Positions 32,703 through 44,458 of a stretch of 64,000 nt of DNA are shown in pieces. A program made the translations under genes and the position numbers. This DNA is from Pyrus communis. Lineage: Eukaryota; Streptophyta; Magnoliopsida; Rosales; Rosaceae. Within the stretch, counting starts at the first letter, position 1, and every line of letters starts with the position of its first letter. The DNA lies in NCBI RefSeq assembly GCF_963583255.1, contig NC_084804.1:23566061-23630060 (forward strand), in the 5' to 3' direction. Below the pieces are notes generated by a model. It was not told the DNA's origin, ran no database searches, and saw nothing but the letters and a program-made list of their open reading frames with translations.

Positions 32703-34244
32703 TGAAGGAAAAGTTTTGTCCTAGCTAAGAACATGTGAGAACATTTGAATAGATAAGCAAACTAATAACACTTTAAAGTAGGCATGCATTCAAAAACAAT
32801 TCTAAAACCCATGACTTTCAAAGCCTAGTGAATGGTGAAACACAAGACTCTTTAACAACATTAAAGAGAAGAAAGGATTTTGAGATTCATTACCCTTGAA
32901 GCTCATCCTTGTTTACACAAGGGATTCACCCAAGTGGACAGCATTCAAGTCACCTCCTAGCTCCTTGAATCTTTCTTGTGATTTTTCTTCCTTTTGAATC
33001 TCCTTTGCTCCTTAAGGATGTGAGGAAAAAAACTCTAAAGGTACCAAAGGTTTGGTACATCTAAGTCTCCACACCAAAGATGTAGTCTGAAGAGAAGATG
33101 GATGACTCAGAGAGATTTTGATGCTAGTAAAATACTGAAGAGAAGATGGATGACTCAGAGAGATTTTGATGCTAGTAAAATACTCCCTAAGTGGCCGGCC
33201 TCTATAGAGAAAAAGAGAGAAAAGGTTTCTCTTCTTTGCCTCAAGAAAACCCCTATTGAGAGAATAGCTATAAAGTTGCCTTTATAGCACCTCAGATGTG
33301 AGTGGAAAACTTGCAATTAACCCAAGTTTGCTACCACTCAATAGGCCTTGTGGACCAAAAACCCTTTTGGGCTTTGAAACCCAAAACCAACTTAAAAGCC
33401 CAATACGAACCTTTCATAAGATTAATTAACTAATTAATTAATCTGGACCCCATTCTCAATTAAACTATATAATTGCTTTTCCATCTCATTTATATTTCTT
33501 CACTTTCATCCTTACTCGGTGTATGATCCATTAGGTTCCAATTAGTGAGGCAGTGGGCGATTGTTACTCTTAATGATCGATTGTGAATTGAAACTACATT
33601 TCAATTCTCCCTTGGATGAAGATTAGTGTTTGCTAATCCTCAGGGCTTCCACAAACCATGAGTGACACCTAGCAGTATGTCATGGCTACCTAAGCTAAGA
33701 AGAAGTGGTTGGAGAACCTATCCAGTTACAATTACAATGCAATACGGTCATTCTCTAATACAATACTCTTAATCACATTGTTTGAGTGACAGTTTGTTTC
33801 ACGTCTACGATCCAATGTGATACTTCTCTATATGATTCAATTGAATATGATTTGGAACAAACTTCCTAAGTCATATTCGTATGCTTTGGCCAAAAACTCC
33901 CGAATCATATCTCAGAGTATTTTCGCTCCACCACGGAAGGTTAGAGATCCCTTGTTGTGCATTCATATGCCTACTTGACTAGATAGCTTAACTCCAACAA
34001 TGTCGTGGACATTCTCGATGGAAAGCCTTTGACATGATCAAAGATCAAGGACCTTACCATTAGACATCTATGATGCCTCAGATTAAATACATTCCTTGGA
34101 TTCCCTTATTGCTTAAAGACATAATATAATAAATAGTGATTCACAATAAGGTTTGCCCTTCATTAAACATATAATAGTTTAACACAATAAGTATTCCAAA
34201 AGCTATTACATCAAATGAGTGGCTTTGTGGGCATACTTCCAATA
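32703..34244 (-). mobile_element. Element D 3' LTR
   Basis: A 1542-bp LTR reading (minus strand) TATTGGAAGTATGCC ... AACTTTTCCTTCA; the first base pair of TG has become TA. Homologous to 44459-46269 but about 270 bp shorter owing to deletions, and with a unique 48-bp tandem duplication at 33087-33182 (unit beginning CTGAAGAGAAGATGG). Confidence 0.85.
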
Positions 34245-34256
34245 ATCTCCCACTTG
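34245..34256 (-). other. Polypurine tract of element D
   Basis: The minus strand reads AAGTGGGAGAT immediately before the 3' LTR terminus. Confidence 0.7.
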
Positions 34257-36817
34257 CACTGAAAGCCACCTTCCCATGTATCTAATACCTATCTTTTCCA
34301 TGTGGCGGTCAAGTTTAATTTGAGACATTGGCTTCATCAATGGATCTACTACTACGTTATCGGCTGAGGCAACCTTGAGGATGTTGAATTTCCTTTCGGA
34401 AGCATATCATCTACTGATATTGAAGCGTCTGTCAAAATGCTTGTTCTTTTGATGAGCCTTGGGTTACTTGGCTTGAGCTATCGCCCTACTATTATCACAG
34501 TACAAAGTTACTGGTGATGTAATGGTTGGAACGACTCCAAGTTTAGTAATGAACTTCTTCATCCAGAACGCTTATTTGTCGGCTTCAGCTGCAGCAACAT
34601 ATTCAGCCTCAGTCGTGGAATCAACAATTACATCTTGTTTCTTGCTTTTCTAGCTGATAACCTCACCATTCAGAGTGAATCCATATCCGGAGTTGGAACT
34701 TCTATCATCGACGTTAGATTGGAAATCTACGTTTTTATAGGCTTCCACTTGCAACTCTGTCGCTCCTGTATAAACGAGGAACATGTCCCTAGTTCTTCTT
34801 AAGTACTTAAGGATCGTCTTGATAGTTGCCCAGTCTTCTTATCCTGGGTTAGATTGATATCGACTAGTAATGCTCACAGCATATGCGATATCAAGCCTTG
34901 TGCATATCATGGCATACATGAGACTTCTTATGGCGGAAGCATAAGGAATCCTACTCATCTGCCATATCTCTTCAGGAATTTTTGGTCCTATGGATTTAGA
35001 AAGGTGAATTCCATGTCTCACAAGAAGAAGACTTTTCTTCGATTGTTCCATTTGGAACTGACTTAGCACCTTATCTATGTACATAAATTGGGATAATCCA
35101 ATTAACTTTTTAGATTTATCATGATAAAGCTTTATCCCCAATACATAAGATGCATCTCCCAAATCTTTCATATGAAAGGGTTTTGGATAACCATACTTTT
35201 ACAGAAGAAAGTACTGCAGTGTCATTCCCAAATAGTAGTATGTCATCTACATATAACACTAGGAATACAACTGCATCCCCAACAACCTTTTGATAAAAAT
35301 AATTTTCATCTTCGTTTTGAGTAAAACCAAACGATTTGATTTCAGTGTCAAAATGAATATTCCAGCTCATAGAGGCTTGCTTAAGTCCACAAATGGACCT
35401 CAGAAGCTTGCATACCTTGGTCTTTTCAGACTTGGACACGAAACCTTAAAGTTGAGTCATATAGAGCTCTTCCTCTAGGTAGCCATTCATAAAAGCCTTC
35501 TTCATGTCCATTTGCCATATCTCATAATCATGGTATGCAGCTATAGCAAGCAAAATCCGAATGGACTTAATCATGACTACAGAAGAGAAGGTTTCTTGTT
35601 AGTCAATCCCTTCTCGTTACCTGTAACCCTTAGCTACTAGTCTAGCCATATAAGTATCCACGTTCCCATCAGCGCCTATCTTCCTCTTGAATACCCGTTT
35701 GTTTCCAACAGGTACTATACCTTCTAGAGGGTCTACAAGAGTCTATACTTGATTTTGATACATGGAATCCATCTCGGATTTCGTGGCCTCTTGCCATCTC
35801 TTTGAATCAATGTTGGATTGCTTCAGTGTAATCTATAGGGTCCTCCTTTTTGTCATTGTCACCAAGAAGGTGCAATTCCCCGAAGTCATTATCCAAGCCA
35901 TACCTATTAGGTGGCTTACTAACCAGTTCAGATCTACGTAGAGCTAGGGATTTAGGAACATGGTTGTACGTCTGTTGAATGCTTGTTTGTGGTTCATTAG
36001 GAATTTCCTTTAATTCTATCGTTTTCTTTCTACTTCCATTGAGAACGAATTCGTCCTCAAGGAACATAGCAGTCTTAGCGACAAAGACTTTCTGGTCGTT
36101 AGGGTGATAGAATTCGTATCCCAAAGCTTATTTGGAATACCCCACAAAATAGCACTTAACAGACCTTGCTTCAAGCTTGCCTACTTCAAGCCTTTTTACG
36201 TAAGCTGGACAACCCCAAATCTTAATATAATTAAGATTTGTTCTTTTGCCATGCCATATCTCATATGGCGTTTATGGAACTGACTTGGAAGGCACTCTAT
36301 TTAGCAAATAAGCTTCTGTTTGTAGTGCATACCCCCAGAATGAAACTGGTAGGTCAGTGGAACTCATCATAGAACGAACCATGTTCATCAAGGTTCTATT
36401 TCTCTGTTCAGTAACTCTGTTATGTTAAGGAGTTCCTGGTGGAGTCCACTATGATAGTATTCTACACTCTTTGAGGTAGTCTAGGAATTCATTACTCAGA
36501 TATTCATCCCTTCGATTCGATCTTAAGGTCTTTATCTGTATCCCAGTTTGGTTCTCCACTTCATTCTTGAACTCTTTGAACATTTCAAAGGACTTTGACT
36601 TGTACTTCATAAGATACACATAGCCAAACTGAAAGTGATCATCAGTGAATGTGATACAGTAGGAGAATCCTCCTTGTGTTGCAGTGGACATAGGTCCACA
36701 TACATCTGTGTGGATTAACCCTAGTAGTTCTTTGGCTCGCTCTCTGTTCCCAATGAATGGAGATTTAGACATCTTTCCTAGCAAACAAGATTCACAAGCA
36801 CCTATTTGGTCATTACC
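34257..36817 (-). pseudogene. pol: Element D pol: integrase C-half, reverse transcriptase, RNase H
   Basis: Reading leftwards: integrase from CESCLLGKMSKSPF and GLIHTDVCGPM through TFTDDHFQFGYVYLM to LRSNRRDEYLS (36810-36460; the catalytic Asp and Glu neighbourhoods are recognisable, but the expected DRGGEY reads NRRDEY); the linker GYEFYHPNDQKVFVAKTAMFLE (36124-35807); reverse transcriptase with LRSICGLKQASMSWN and the YVDDI box (35439-35119); MKDLGDASYVLGIKL (35171 onward); and RNase H with a SSNSGYGFTL-type segment and TEAEYVA (about 34700-34560). Stops and frameshifts are frequent. It is inactive. Confidence 0.85.
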
Positions 36818-36820
36818 TAA

Positions 36821-39661
36821 GAGCAGCTCCAGCATGTGCTGGAGCTCGAGGGATAGGCCCGCGTACAACGTGTGCTAGCAAGGGAGCCGGAGCAAGCCCG
36901 AGGGAAACGCCCAACATGAGTTACTAGCCCGAGAGCCCGAAGGCAACGTGACAGAAGGCTGACGTCAAGGCAATGTCAACCATAATATAAAATTATAAAA
37001 GTATAAAATATTAATAAAAAATATAAAAGATTAATAAAAAACTGTATAAAAAAAATAAATGTAAAATCCAGCAAGCTTCGAACTCAACGGCTCTCGTCGG
37101 AGTTTGTCGCCGAGGCTGATGATACACCCACAGAAAAATGGGAGAGATCCAGTCCCTCCTCCGCCTCAGCTGCCGCTGCACCCCACTCCGCCTTCGCCCC
37201 CACGCACTAGCGATCCTTCTCCTTCCACTCGCGCGCCCAGATCGCACGATTTGAGATTTGTTTTTAGGGGAAAGAAGGGGGAGATATATATATATATATA
37301 TTTTAACTAAGGATTTGGCGATCCTTTACCTACTTAACTGAGGAAAAACTGTGAATTTTTGCACGAATCGGCTATTGATGTTGTCAAAGTCTAAGGCCCT
37401 ACCTTTGGAGCTCAAGTAAGAGAGAGCTGCTGAGCTTGAAAAAGAAAGAAAGAAAAACACACAGCTTTTGGAATGGTGCGTTGGCACCATGTGAAAAGAA
37501 GAAAGAAATAATAATAATAAAATAAAAGGTTTTTGACTGGTGCATTGTCACCATGTGAAAAAAACAAAGGTTTTGGAATGGTGTGTGATGTGAAATATTC
37601 TAACACTCAAATTAAAACCCTATGATTGTAGTATATGAAAGTAGGGATCGTTTTAGGCCAGGGATTAGAAGGATGCTAATCTACTCAAATTAAACTCTAA
37701 AACACTAAACTAGACTCAAAAACAGAAAACTAGACTCTAACAACTCAAAACAAGCTAAATAGACTCAATACACACAAACTAAGTTAAATTGACTCGAAAC
37801 AAACTCTAAGAAGTTATTTGGACGAATTTTAGACTAGTAAGACTCAAAACACTAAATTGGACAGATTTGAACACGTTTCTAACTAATTTAACACACTTAA
37901 TTAAGGGGGAGATTGATTTGGATAAAATTAAAGTAAAAACAAACAGATTTAAAGACTCTAAACAATTTAGCTGAAATTGGGTGAAATATAGGTGAATGGC
38001 TAGCTAGAGGGTCCTTCTCCACACATGAAACACTTGCATACAAATTGATTTCCAGTTGCTTTTCCAACAAACCATGAACCTCAACACCCCAGATTAACTG
38101 TAAACAACACTAATTAACCCTCAGATTTTCCTTAAGTCATTGAATTGGATGGAATACGCATTGGCAGCCAAATTATTCTTCAATAGTTCCCTACATGAAC
38201 AGCATAATAGAGATACAATCAAAGATCATTAAGCTTTGTGAAAATCATAAGCATTGACAAGGCATTCGTAACTATGAACAACATGATACACCTGCCAAGA
38301 ATTTACTTAACATGATTGTGATTAGCAACCTCCACTACTTATGAATATAAGTTCATAACGATTAGGTGAAACTCCCTTATATTCTAGCATCAAATTCATG
38401 CATGCAAACTAAGCAGGCCCTCTTAATCAACACACAAGAATAAGTTCTTAATCAAACAGTTAAGTAAATTGTATTCACGATTTATGAAATCAAAACTAAA
38501 AGTAACATATTGCAAATACAATCATGGTTTCAAAGTCTTCTCTACCTAAAACAAGTTTAGCTCCTCATGTTCGCAAAACAAAGATAATTAAACTTAAACA
38601 TTGAAAACAAAGATAGAATACACCTAGAAACACTCCAGGTGGCTCCTCCTTCCTTCCTAGCTGCGGCACAATGGGGATTTTCTAATTTTAGGCTCTTGAG
38701 GTGTAGTGGATGGTGTGGTGTGAAATTGTGGTAGAGGGTAATGCTGAATGATGGGTACGACATCTTGTATTCATAGGGTGAAGGGAAGGCACGGAATTAG
38801 GCTAGAGGAATTAGGACTCCAAATCACCAAAGAACAAGGTCGATTTCAATCAGATTCCAGGGAGGACAAGAAATGGTCCTTGCAGCAGATTCTAGAACTT
38901 CTAGAAGGGTTACATGCGGCATAAACTTAGGGCACGAAAATAGGGACTCTAGAACCTAATATTTAGGTGATTTAATGTGAAAAGGAGTCCTTTTTGTAGC
39001 TGGAATTAAGGTAGCAAAAGATTAGGATAGGATAAGATAAGATAAGGTTGGATAAGGTTTGGATAAGATAAGGTTTGTTTAGATAATGTTCCTTCTTTGT
39101 AGCTGGTTCCTTATCTTGAATGCTTCCAAATTTGTTTCTCCAGATATTAAGCACATTCCTAGCCTCTTTTGATCTTCAAATTCATCCATCCACCTTGCTC
39201 CATACGCAATCTATCCATTCCATGCCCAAAACTGCTCCAAATAGCTCCAAAATGCACTTTCTTGCCAACTTTGCCATTAGGACCTACAAACACACGAAAA
39301 TAGCTTAAAACACTATAATAAATGGAAACTAACTATGTAAATGCAAGAAAACAAGCTAACTAAGTTGCATAAATATGCTCCTACTAGTGTGCTGCACTAT
39401 GTGAAATAAAAAAATAAAAAAAATAAAAAATTTTTTTTTAATAGAAAGTGGTACAACGAGACCGATTAAAAATCCTATCCGAAATTACAAATACAATTAT
39501 TTTGCATTATTTAAAAAAAATACTAATAAAACTGCCAAGGCTATTCAGTGTAGGGGTGGAGATGCAAAAGGCAGTTACTGTTCATGAAGGGCAGTTACTG
39601 TTCACTAGGTGGATTAAATAGTGAATAGCCCGGGGGGGCCTTAGCAACAGTGGAATGGCTC
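36821..39661. mobile_element. Element T: non-autonomous DNA-transposon-like insert in element D integrase
   Basis: It separates the pre-integrase region from the integrase of D. The left end GAGCAGCTCCAGCATG and the reverse complement of the right end GAGCCATTCCACTG resemble each other weakly, and TAA at 36818-36820 and 39662-39664 may be a 3-bp target duplication. The left end also carries a perfect 22-bp palindrome AGCTCCAGCA/TGCTGGAGCT (36824-36845). Without the nested solo LTR it is about 1 kb: a GC-rich part (37080-37260), a TA microsatellite (37283-37302), two TGGTGC...CACCATGTGAAAA repeats (37478-37560), and near the right end two copies of GGGCAGTTACTGTTCA. No transposase is seen. Boundaries are tentative. 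Confidence 0.5.
37586..39386 (-). mobile_element. Solo LTR S3 nested in element T
   Basis: The 1801-bp LTR is flanked by perfect GTGTG at 37581-37585 and 39387-39391. The left end TGATGTGAAATATTC and right end GCTCCTACTA correspond to the TGATAGGAGC family, with the right terminus changed from TATCA to TACTA. It includes the LTR core with the stem at about 38343-38393, in reverse orientation. There is no coding content. Confidence 0.85.
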
Positions 39662-40205
39662 TAATGAGCTGAAATATCGTCATTCAACATCTTGCGAATC
39701 TTATCTTCGTTTACATGTCCAAGTTTAAGATGCCGAAGCTTAACTCGGTTAACTTCGTCTTTAGCCCTTTTGGGTTTTGAGGTATTCCCGCTTTCAATAC
39801 AGTGCATCCCACTACTTGTCTCTAGGTGAAAAAGTCCCTCAATCATATTACCATGAGAGATAATACGACCGTTCAAGTATAAAGTGCAACTTATTTTGTC
39901 AAACAATACTAAGTGCCCATCTCGTAAAAGCATAGAGATGGAAATTAAATTCTTTATACATGAAGGAAAATATAAACAATTTTTAAGTTCCAAGACTTCC
40001 CCATAGGGTAGTTTAAGCATGTAGGTGCCTACTGCTTTTGCAAAGATTTTAGTATTGTTCCCAACTTAGACAATCATCTCCCTATTGCGCAGTGTCCTAC
40101 TCCCTGTTAGTCCCTGCAATGAATTGCAGATATGTTGACTAGCACCTAAATCAAATATCCAAGAATTGAAGCTTAATGTAAAAGCACTCTCTATGAAAGA
40201 AATAG
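39662..40205 (-). pseudogene. Element D protease and pre-integrase region
   Basis: The minus strand encodes an aspartic protease segment WIFDLGASQHIC (near 40165-40130; the usual D-T/S-G is D-L-G here), then KNCLYFPSCIKNLISISMLLRDG, CTLYLNGRIISHG and the GAG-pre-integrase box LRHLKLGHVNEDKIRKML, where copia proteins usually read LWHxRLGH. A TAG after VGNN and the insertion of element T end it. Confidence 0.75.
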
Positions 40206-42008
40206 TCCCTTCAAAAGTTCGTGTCATAAGGCTCGCAATGCGCACCTTGTATTTCTTCTTCCAACGTTCATCCTTTCCTCAATGAAAGCATGTTCCTTTG
40301 ATTTTCTTGGCTTCTTCTTATGCAACCTTTTCCTTGTGATTGCATTCTCACTCCAACTATCCTTTTTGAAACTTTGTTCAAACTTACAGTACATGTCAAT
40401 CATCTCGGTAAAAGTATGATCGAACCTATTCACTTTATAGTTTACTATAAACTTAGTGAACTCATTATGTTGAACTCTTAGCAGGGTATGGGAGACTCAT
40501 CATTACCAGGCCCACCTCAGAAGAATATCATATTGGCTAGCAACAATAATGATGAGAGGATAACACCTTAGCCATTTACAACTTTTGTAATTACTTATCT
40601 GGTTTGGCCTCTAGAGAATGATACCTCAGAAGAATATCATATTGGCACCATTGCACTTAGTTAAGTCACTCTCACCATGCTAGTTCAAGTCAGGGTTCAA
40701 GAATGGCCTCAGAAGAATATCATATTGACCATACTCGTTGCCTACCTTCACTTCATCATATGTTTACAGGCTTCACTTGAATGTAAGCACATACTTTGTA
40801 TACCCTAGAACTGGAAAAATACGGTGTATGAGTCACAAATGATTGGAGCCCACTACAGTGGAAGGCCTACGAAGAGATATTCAAAGCATCTCTCGTTTAT
40901 CAACTTAATATTCATTTTGTTGAGGGAGTAGTGTTGGGCTACATCAATTTCATTTTAGATCTTAGGATGATTATGAACCGTTTGATTTGATCCAACACGA
41001 GCCTTGTGTTGGACCTTGGGTCTAAGATAGGTATTTGTTGATTTTAGTTACGCATTTCATCTAATTAAACCGTCATTTCCTATTGGGCGTTGGACCCAAC
41101 TATTCCAATTTGCATACAAATAAACAAAAAGGAACACATGAAATAAAGAGGAGGGCTTATGCCCTTTTACAACACATTTGAAGGACTTACGCCCTTTTAC
41201 AACACATTTGAACTAATCAAATTACATTCAAATCTAAACTACTTAACCCAAACATTCATAATGTAAAGTAGCCAATCACATAGCTCAATTATCAAGGCCT
41301 TTGGTTCATAATCACCCTTTTCTTAATCAATCACATTAATTAAGAAAGCAAGTTAAGCAATTGGTTTTCGGATTCATAGAATTGATTTAAAATGGAACTA
41401 AATGAAATGAAAATCTAATTCTCATTAAAGAGATAAAACCGTTTCGTTCTCATCATAATTTGGGCCGAAAATGCAATGACCACAACTATTGGGCCACAAC
41501 TCAAAAAAACATAAACTTTTGGGGTCATTTTGTAAAAACACAAGAGTCCACAACTTCATGTAATTACAACTAGAACACAAAAATTTCAACAATTATAAAA
41601 ACTTCATTAAAGGAGCAAAATAATTTGTCCTTGAGTGTTTTTGGGCCTTTACGTAAAAATGTAAACTTTTGGGTCAAAGTGCAAATACACAAAAGTATCA
41701 TAACTTTATGTAATTGCATAAAAGCCCCAAAAGTACCCCCACTAAGGGGTGCCCGGTCATGGTAGTTGAGTGATGAGTTGGCTTTGTTGAAAATACAATG
41801 AAGTCCTAAAGTTTGTTGAAAAGGTGATGGGTTGGTTTTTGTTGAAAAAATAGGTATGGGTGTTCACACCTAGTCATGATTGAAAAAGTCATACCTACCA
41901 TCACAAAACAAGACTTTATGTAAAAATCCAAAAACTTTGAATCATAACTCTAAACCCTTTTGTTCTTGGTATGAACAACAAGAACAAATCAAGAACATTG
42001 AAGAACGT
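40206..42008 (-). other. Element D decayed gag/leader region
   Basis: I cannot recognise a gag domain here. The segment holds three copies of CCTCAGAAGAATATCATATT (40515, 40624, 40707), a 30-bp tandem duplication around CCCTTTTACAACACATTTG (41156-41212), and AT-rich sequence. From position in D it should hold gag and the untranslated leader; gag is either deleted or too degraded to read. Confidence 0.4.
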
Positions 42009-44129
42009 TGATAGGATTGATAGGAGCATATTCATGCAACTTAATTAGCTTGTGCTCGTGCATTTATGTTGTGTTTACTTAGTTATTTTAGTGTTTAAGG
42101 CCACTTTTGTGTATTTTCAGATTATAAGGCCAAAGTGTGCAAGAAGATGCAAATTGGAGTCTTTTGGAGCGAAAGAGGAATGAACGAGTTGAAGACTTGA
42201 AGAAACGATGAATTCCTACCAAAACGAGAATTCCTACTCAAACAAGGTTTCCTACTTGAAGTAGGAAAGTTAACCCTAGGTTTCCCGTTTTGGTAACCTT
42301 TCCTAAACTTAAACGTCCGTATTTTCTAGCCACTTTGAAGGCCTCGTAGGCACTTTAGGACACAAAACCAAGGCCCTAGCCCAATTACACAACCTTGCCG
42401 TGCCTTAACCCTAATTCCCTTCCCTTGCCGTGCAAGGGGGGCACTTTTGTCCAATGTTGTGCAATTAAACCCTACACATTTTTACAACCTAGCCGCACAT
42501 TATTCTCTATTCTTCCATTCATTCTATTCGGCCTTCACACACAAAAAAACCTAGCAGCCAACTTCACACCCATAATTCACCCTAAGCCGTCACCCCCCCT
42601 CTGATTCATTCTACACACTAATCAGCCATTTACCCTAATATTTTACAACAAAGCCGTGGCCTCCATTTACCATTCACCCTAATAAACATAAAAATCATTC
42701 TTGCCGCAAAACAAGATCCCATTCATTCATATTTTCAATGAGCCATTCACCATAATAAATTATTCTATCATTCATCCTAATTCAGGCAGCCACCATCCCA
42801 TCCATTCTCTCCCAAAATAACCCGTGCATTCCATCTCCCAAAACTCAAAGCCGTAGCCACCATAACCCTAATTTCCCACCTTAACCCGTGCATCCCATCA
42901 CCCAAAAACCTACAGCCGCAGCCATCCCCACCATTCCATACACCAACCACACCTCCATACACCATCCACCAACCTTGCCGCACCACCCAACCTCCCTAAA
43001 TCCATCCCCAAATCAGAAAAACCTCCAGAAATTCCCTAGACCATCTCTGCCGCAATAAGGAAAGGAGAAAGAGGAGCTTGGACGCATAGAAATTCAAGTG
43101 GATTCGTTGTGCGTTTTAGGTGTAATCCATCCTTTGTTCGTTATGTTTAAATTCAATTGTATTTCTCTTTTTGTGAACATGAGAGGCTAAACCCCTATTT
43201 AGCTAGGGGGTGATTCGAAACCATGTTTATGCTTGCAATATGATTTGATTACTTTTGGTTGGAATTTCATGAATGGTGAATTCAATTTGTTTAACTGCTT
43301 GATTGATAACTTATTTGTGTATGTTTATTGAGAGTGCACGCTTAATTTTCATGCATGAATATGACGCTAGAATATAAGTGAATTTCACCTAATAGTTATG
43401 AACTTATATTCACAAGTAGTGGAGGTTGCTTATAAACAATCGCGTTAAATGAATTCTTGGCACTAGTTTCATGCTCATCATAGTAACGAATGCCTCGTCA
43501 ACACTTATAGTTTTCATGATGCTTAATGATCTTTGATTGTATCTTTATTGTGCTTTCACGTAAAGGACTTTTGGAGAATGTTTTGAATTGCGTTGCGCTA
43601 ACCCATCCAATTCATTAACTTAAGGAAAACTTGACGGTTAATTTAAGCGGACCTAATTAGCCCGGGGTGTTGAGTTTCATAATTCATAGAAAGACCAATT
43701 GAAAATCAAATTGTATGCAAGTGTGACATGTGTGGAGAAGAACTTTCTAGCTAGCATTCCATCCATATTTTCATCACATTCATATTTACATTCTGCCTTT
43801 AAATTACAATCTGTGCATTTAGTTTAATTTCGTCAAAACCTTAATCCCCCTTTACTTTAGTGTCTAATTTAGTTAGAAAGTGTCTTAGTTTGTGTTTATA
43901 AGTGTTTTGTATTCTTTGAGTCTTTTGATTTGTTTTAGTGTTTTATTGTTTAGTTTTGCATTCTTTGAGTCTAGTTTAGTGTTTTTAACGTTTGTTTTAC
44001 GTTTTTGAGTCAGTTTCCAAGTGATTTAGTAATCCCTCCTAATCCCCGGTTTAGAACGATCCCTACTTGCATCTTTACTACAATTGTCAAAAGAGGGTTT
44101 TAATTTGTGTGCTTAATTAGTTTGCATCA
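42009..44129 (+). mobile_element. Solo LTR S4 in the leader of element D
   Basis: A 2121-bp LTR, starting TGATAGGATTGATAGGAGC (a 9-bp stutter of the terminus) and ending GTTTGCATCA, with perfect AACGT duplications at 42004-42008 and 44130-44134. It carries the LTR core (about 43190-43760). The middle has an unusually C-rich part (about 42590-43050) with repeated CCATTCACC and GCCGC words. There is no coding content. Confidence 0.9.
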
Positions 44130-44443
44130 AACGTCCATGAAAACCCATAAGAGCTCCATGAATGTTTTCACTCAATAAAACTCAAATTTTCACTACTCAA
44201 AAGGGAGTTAAAATCCAAAAGTCCACCCTTTGGATTTGGCCGAATTTCCCCACATACATGGCAGCAAATTTTAGTTCCAATATTCATGCTTAAATGAACT
44301 GCATCTACAACATTTGAGATGTTAAATTTTCAAGTAAAATTTATATTCCAAAAGCTAGAACAAAGCTTGTAACATTTACAACATTTAAATCACAAACCAT
44401 GAAAAACACAAAACCCAAAAGGATTCACCATACACTAGACCTA

Positions 44444-44456
44444 GGCTCTGATTCCA
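44444..44456 (-). other. Primer binding site of element D, initiator tRNA-Met type
   Basis: The minus strand reads TGGAATCAGAGCC two bases after the 5' LTR end, one mismatch from the usual TGGTATCAGAGCC of copia elements. Confidence 0.85.
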
Positions 44457-44458
44457 CT

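Noticed and set aside
36449..36868. Integrase ORF start at 36868
   Set aside because: The first codons are element T sequence; true element D sequence starts near 36817.
40224..40433. 69-codon Lys/Arg-rich minus-strand ORF as element D gag
   Set aside because: No gag motif or zinc knuckle; it is too short and may be chance.
40515..40728. Three near-identical 22-bp repeats, CRISPR-like at first sight
   Set aside because: Only three copies, irregular spacing (about 109 and 83 bp), in a plant retrotransposon leader.
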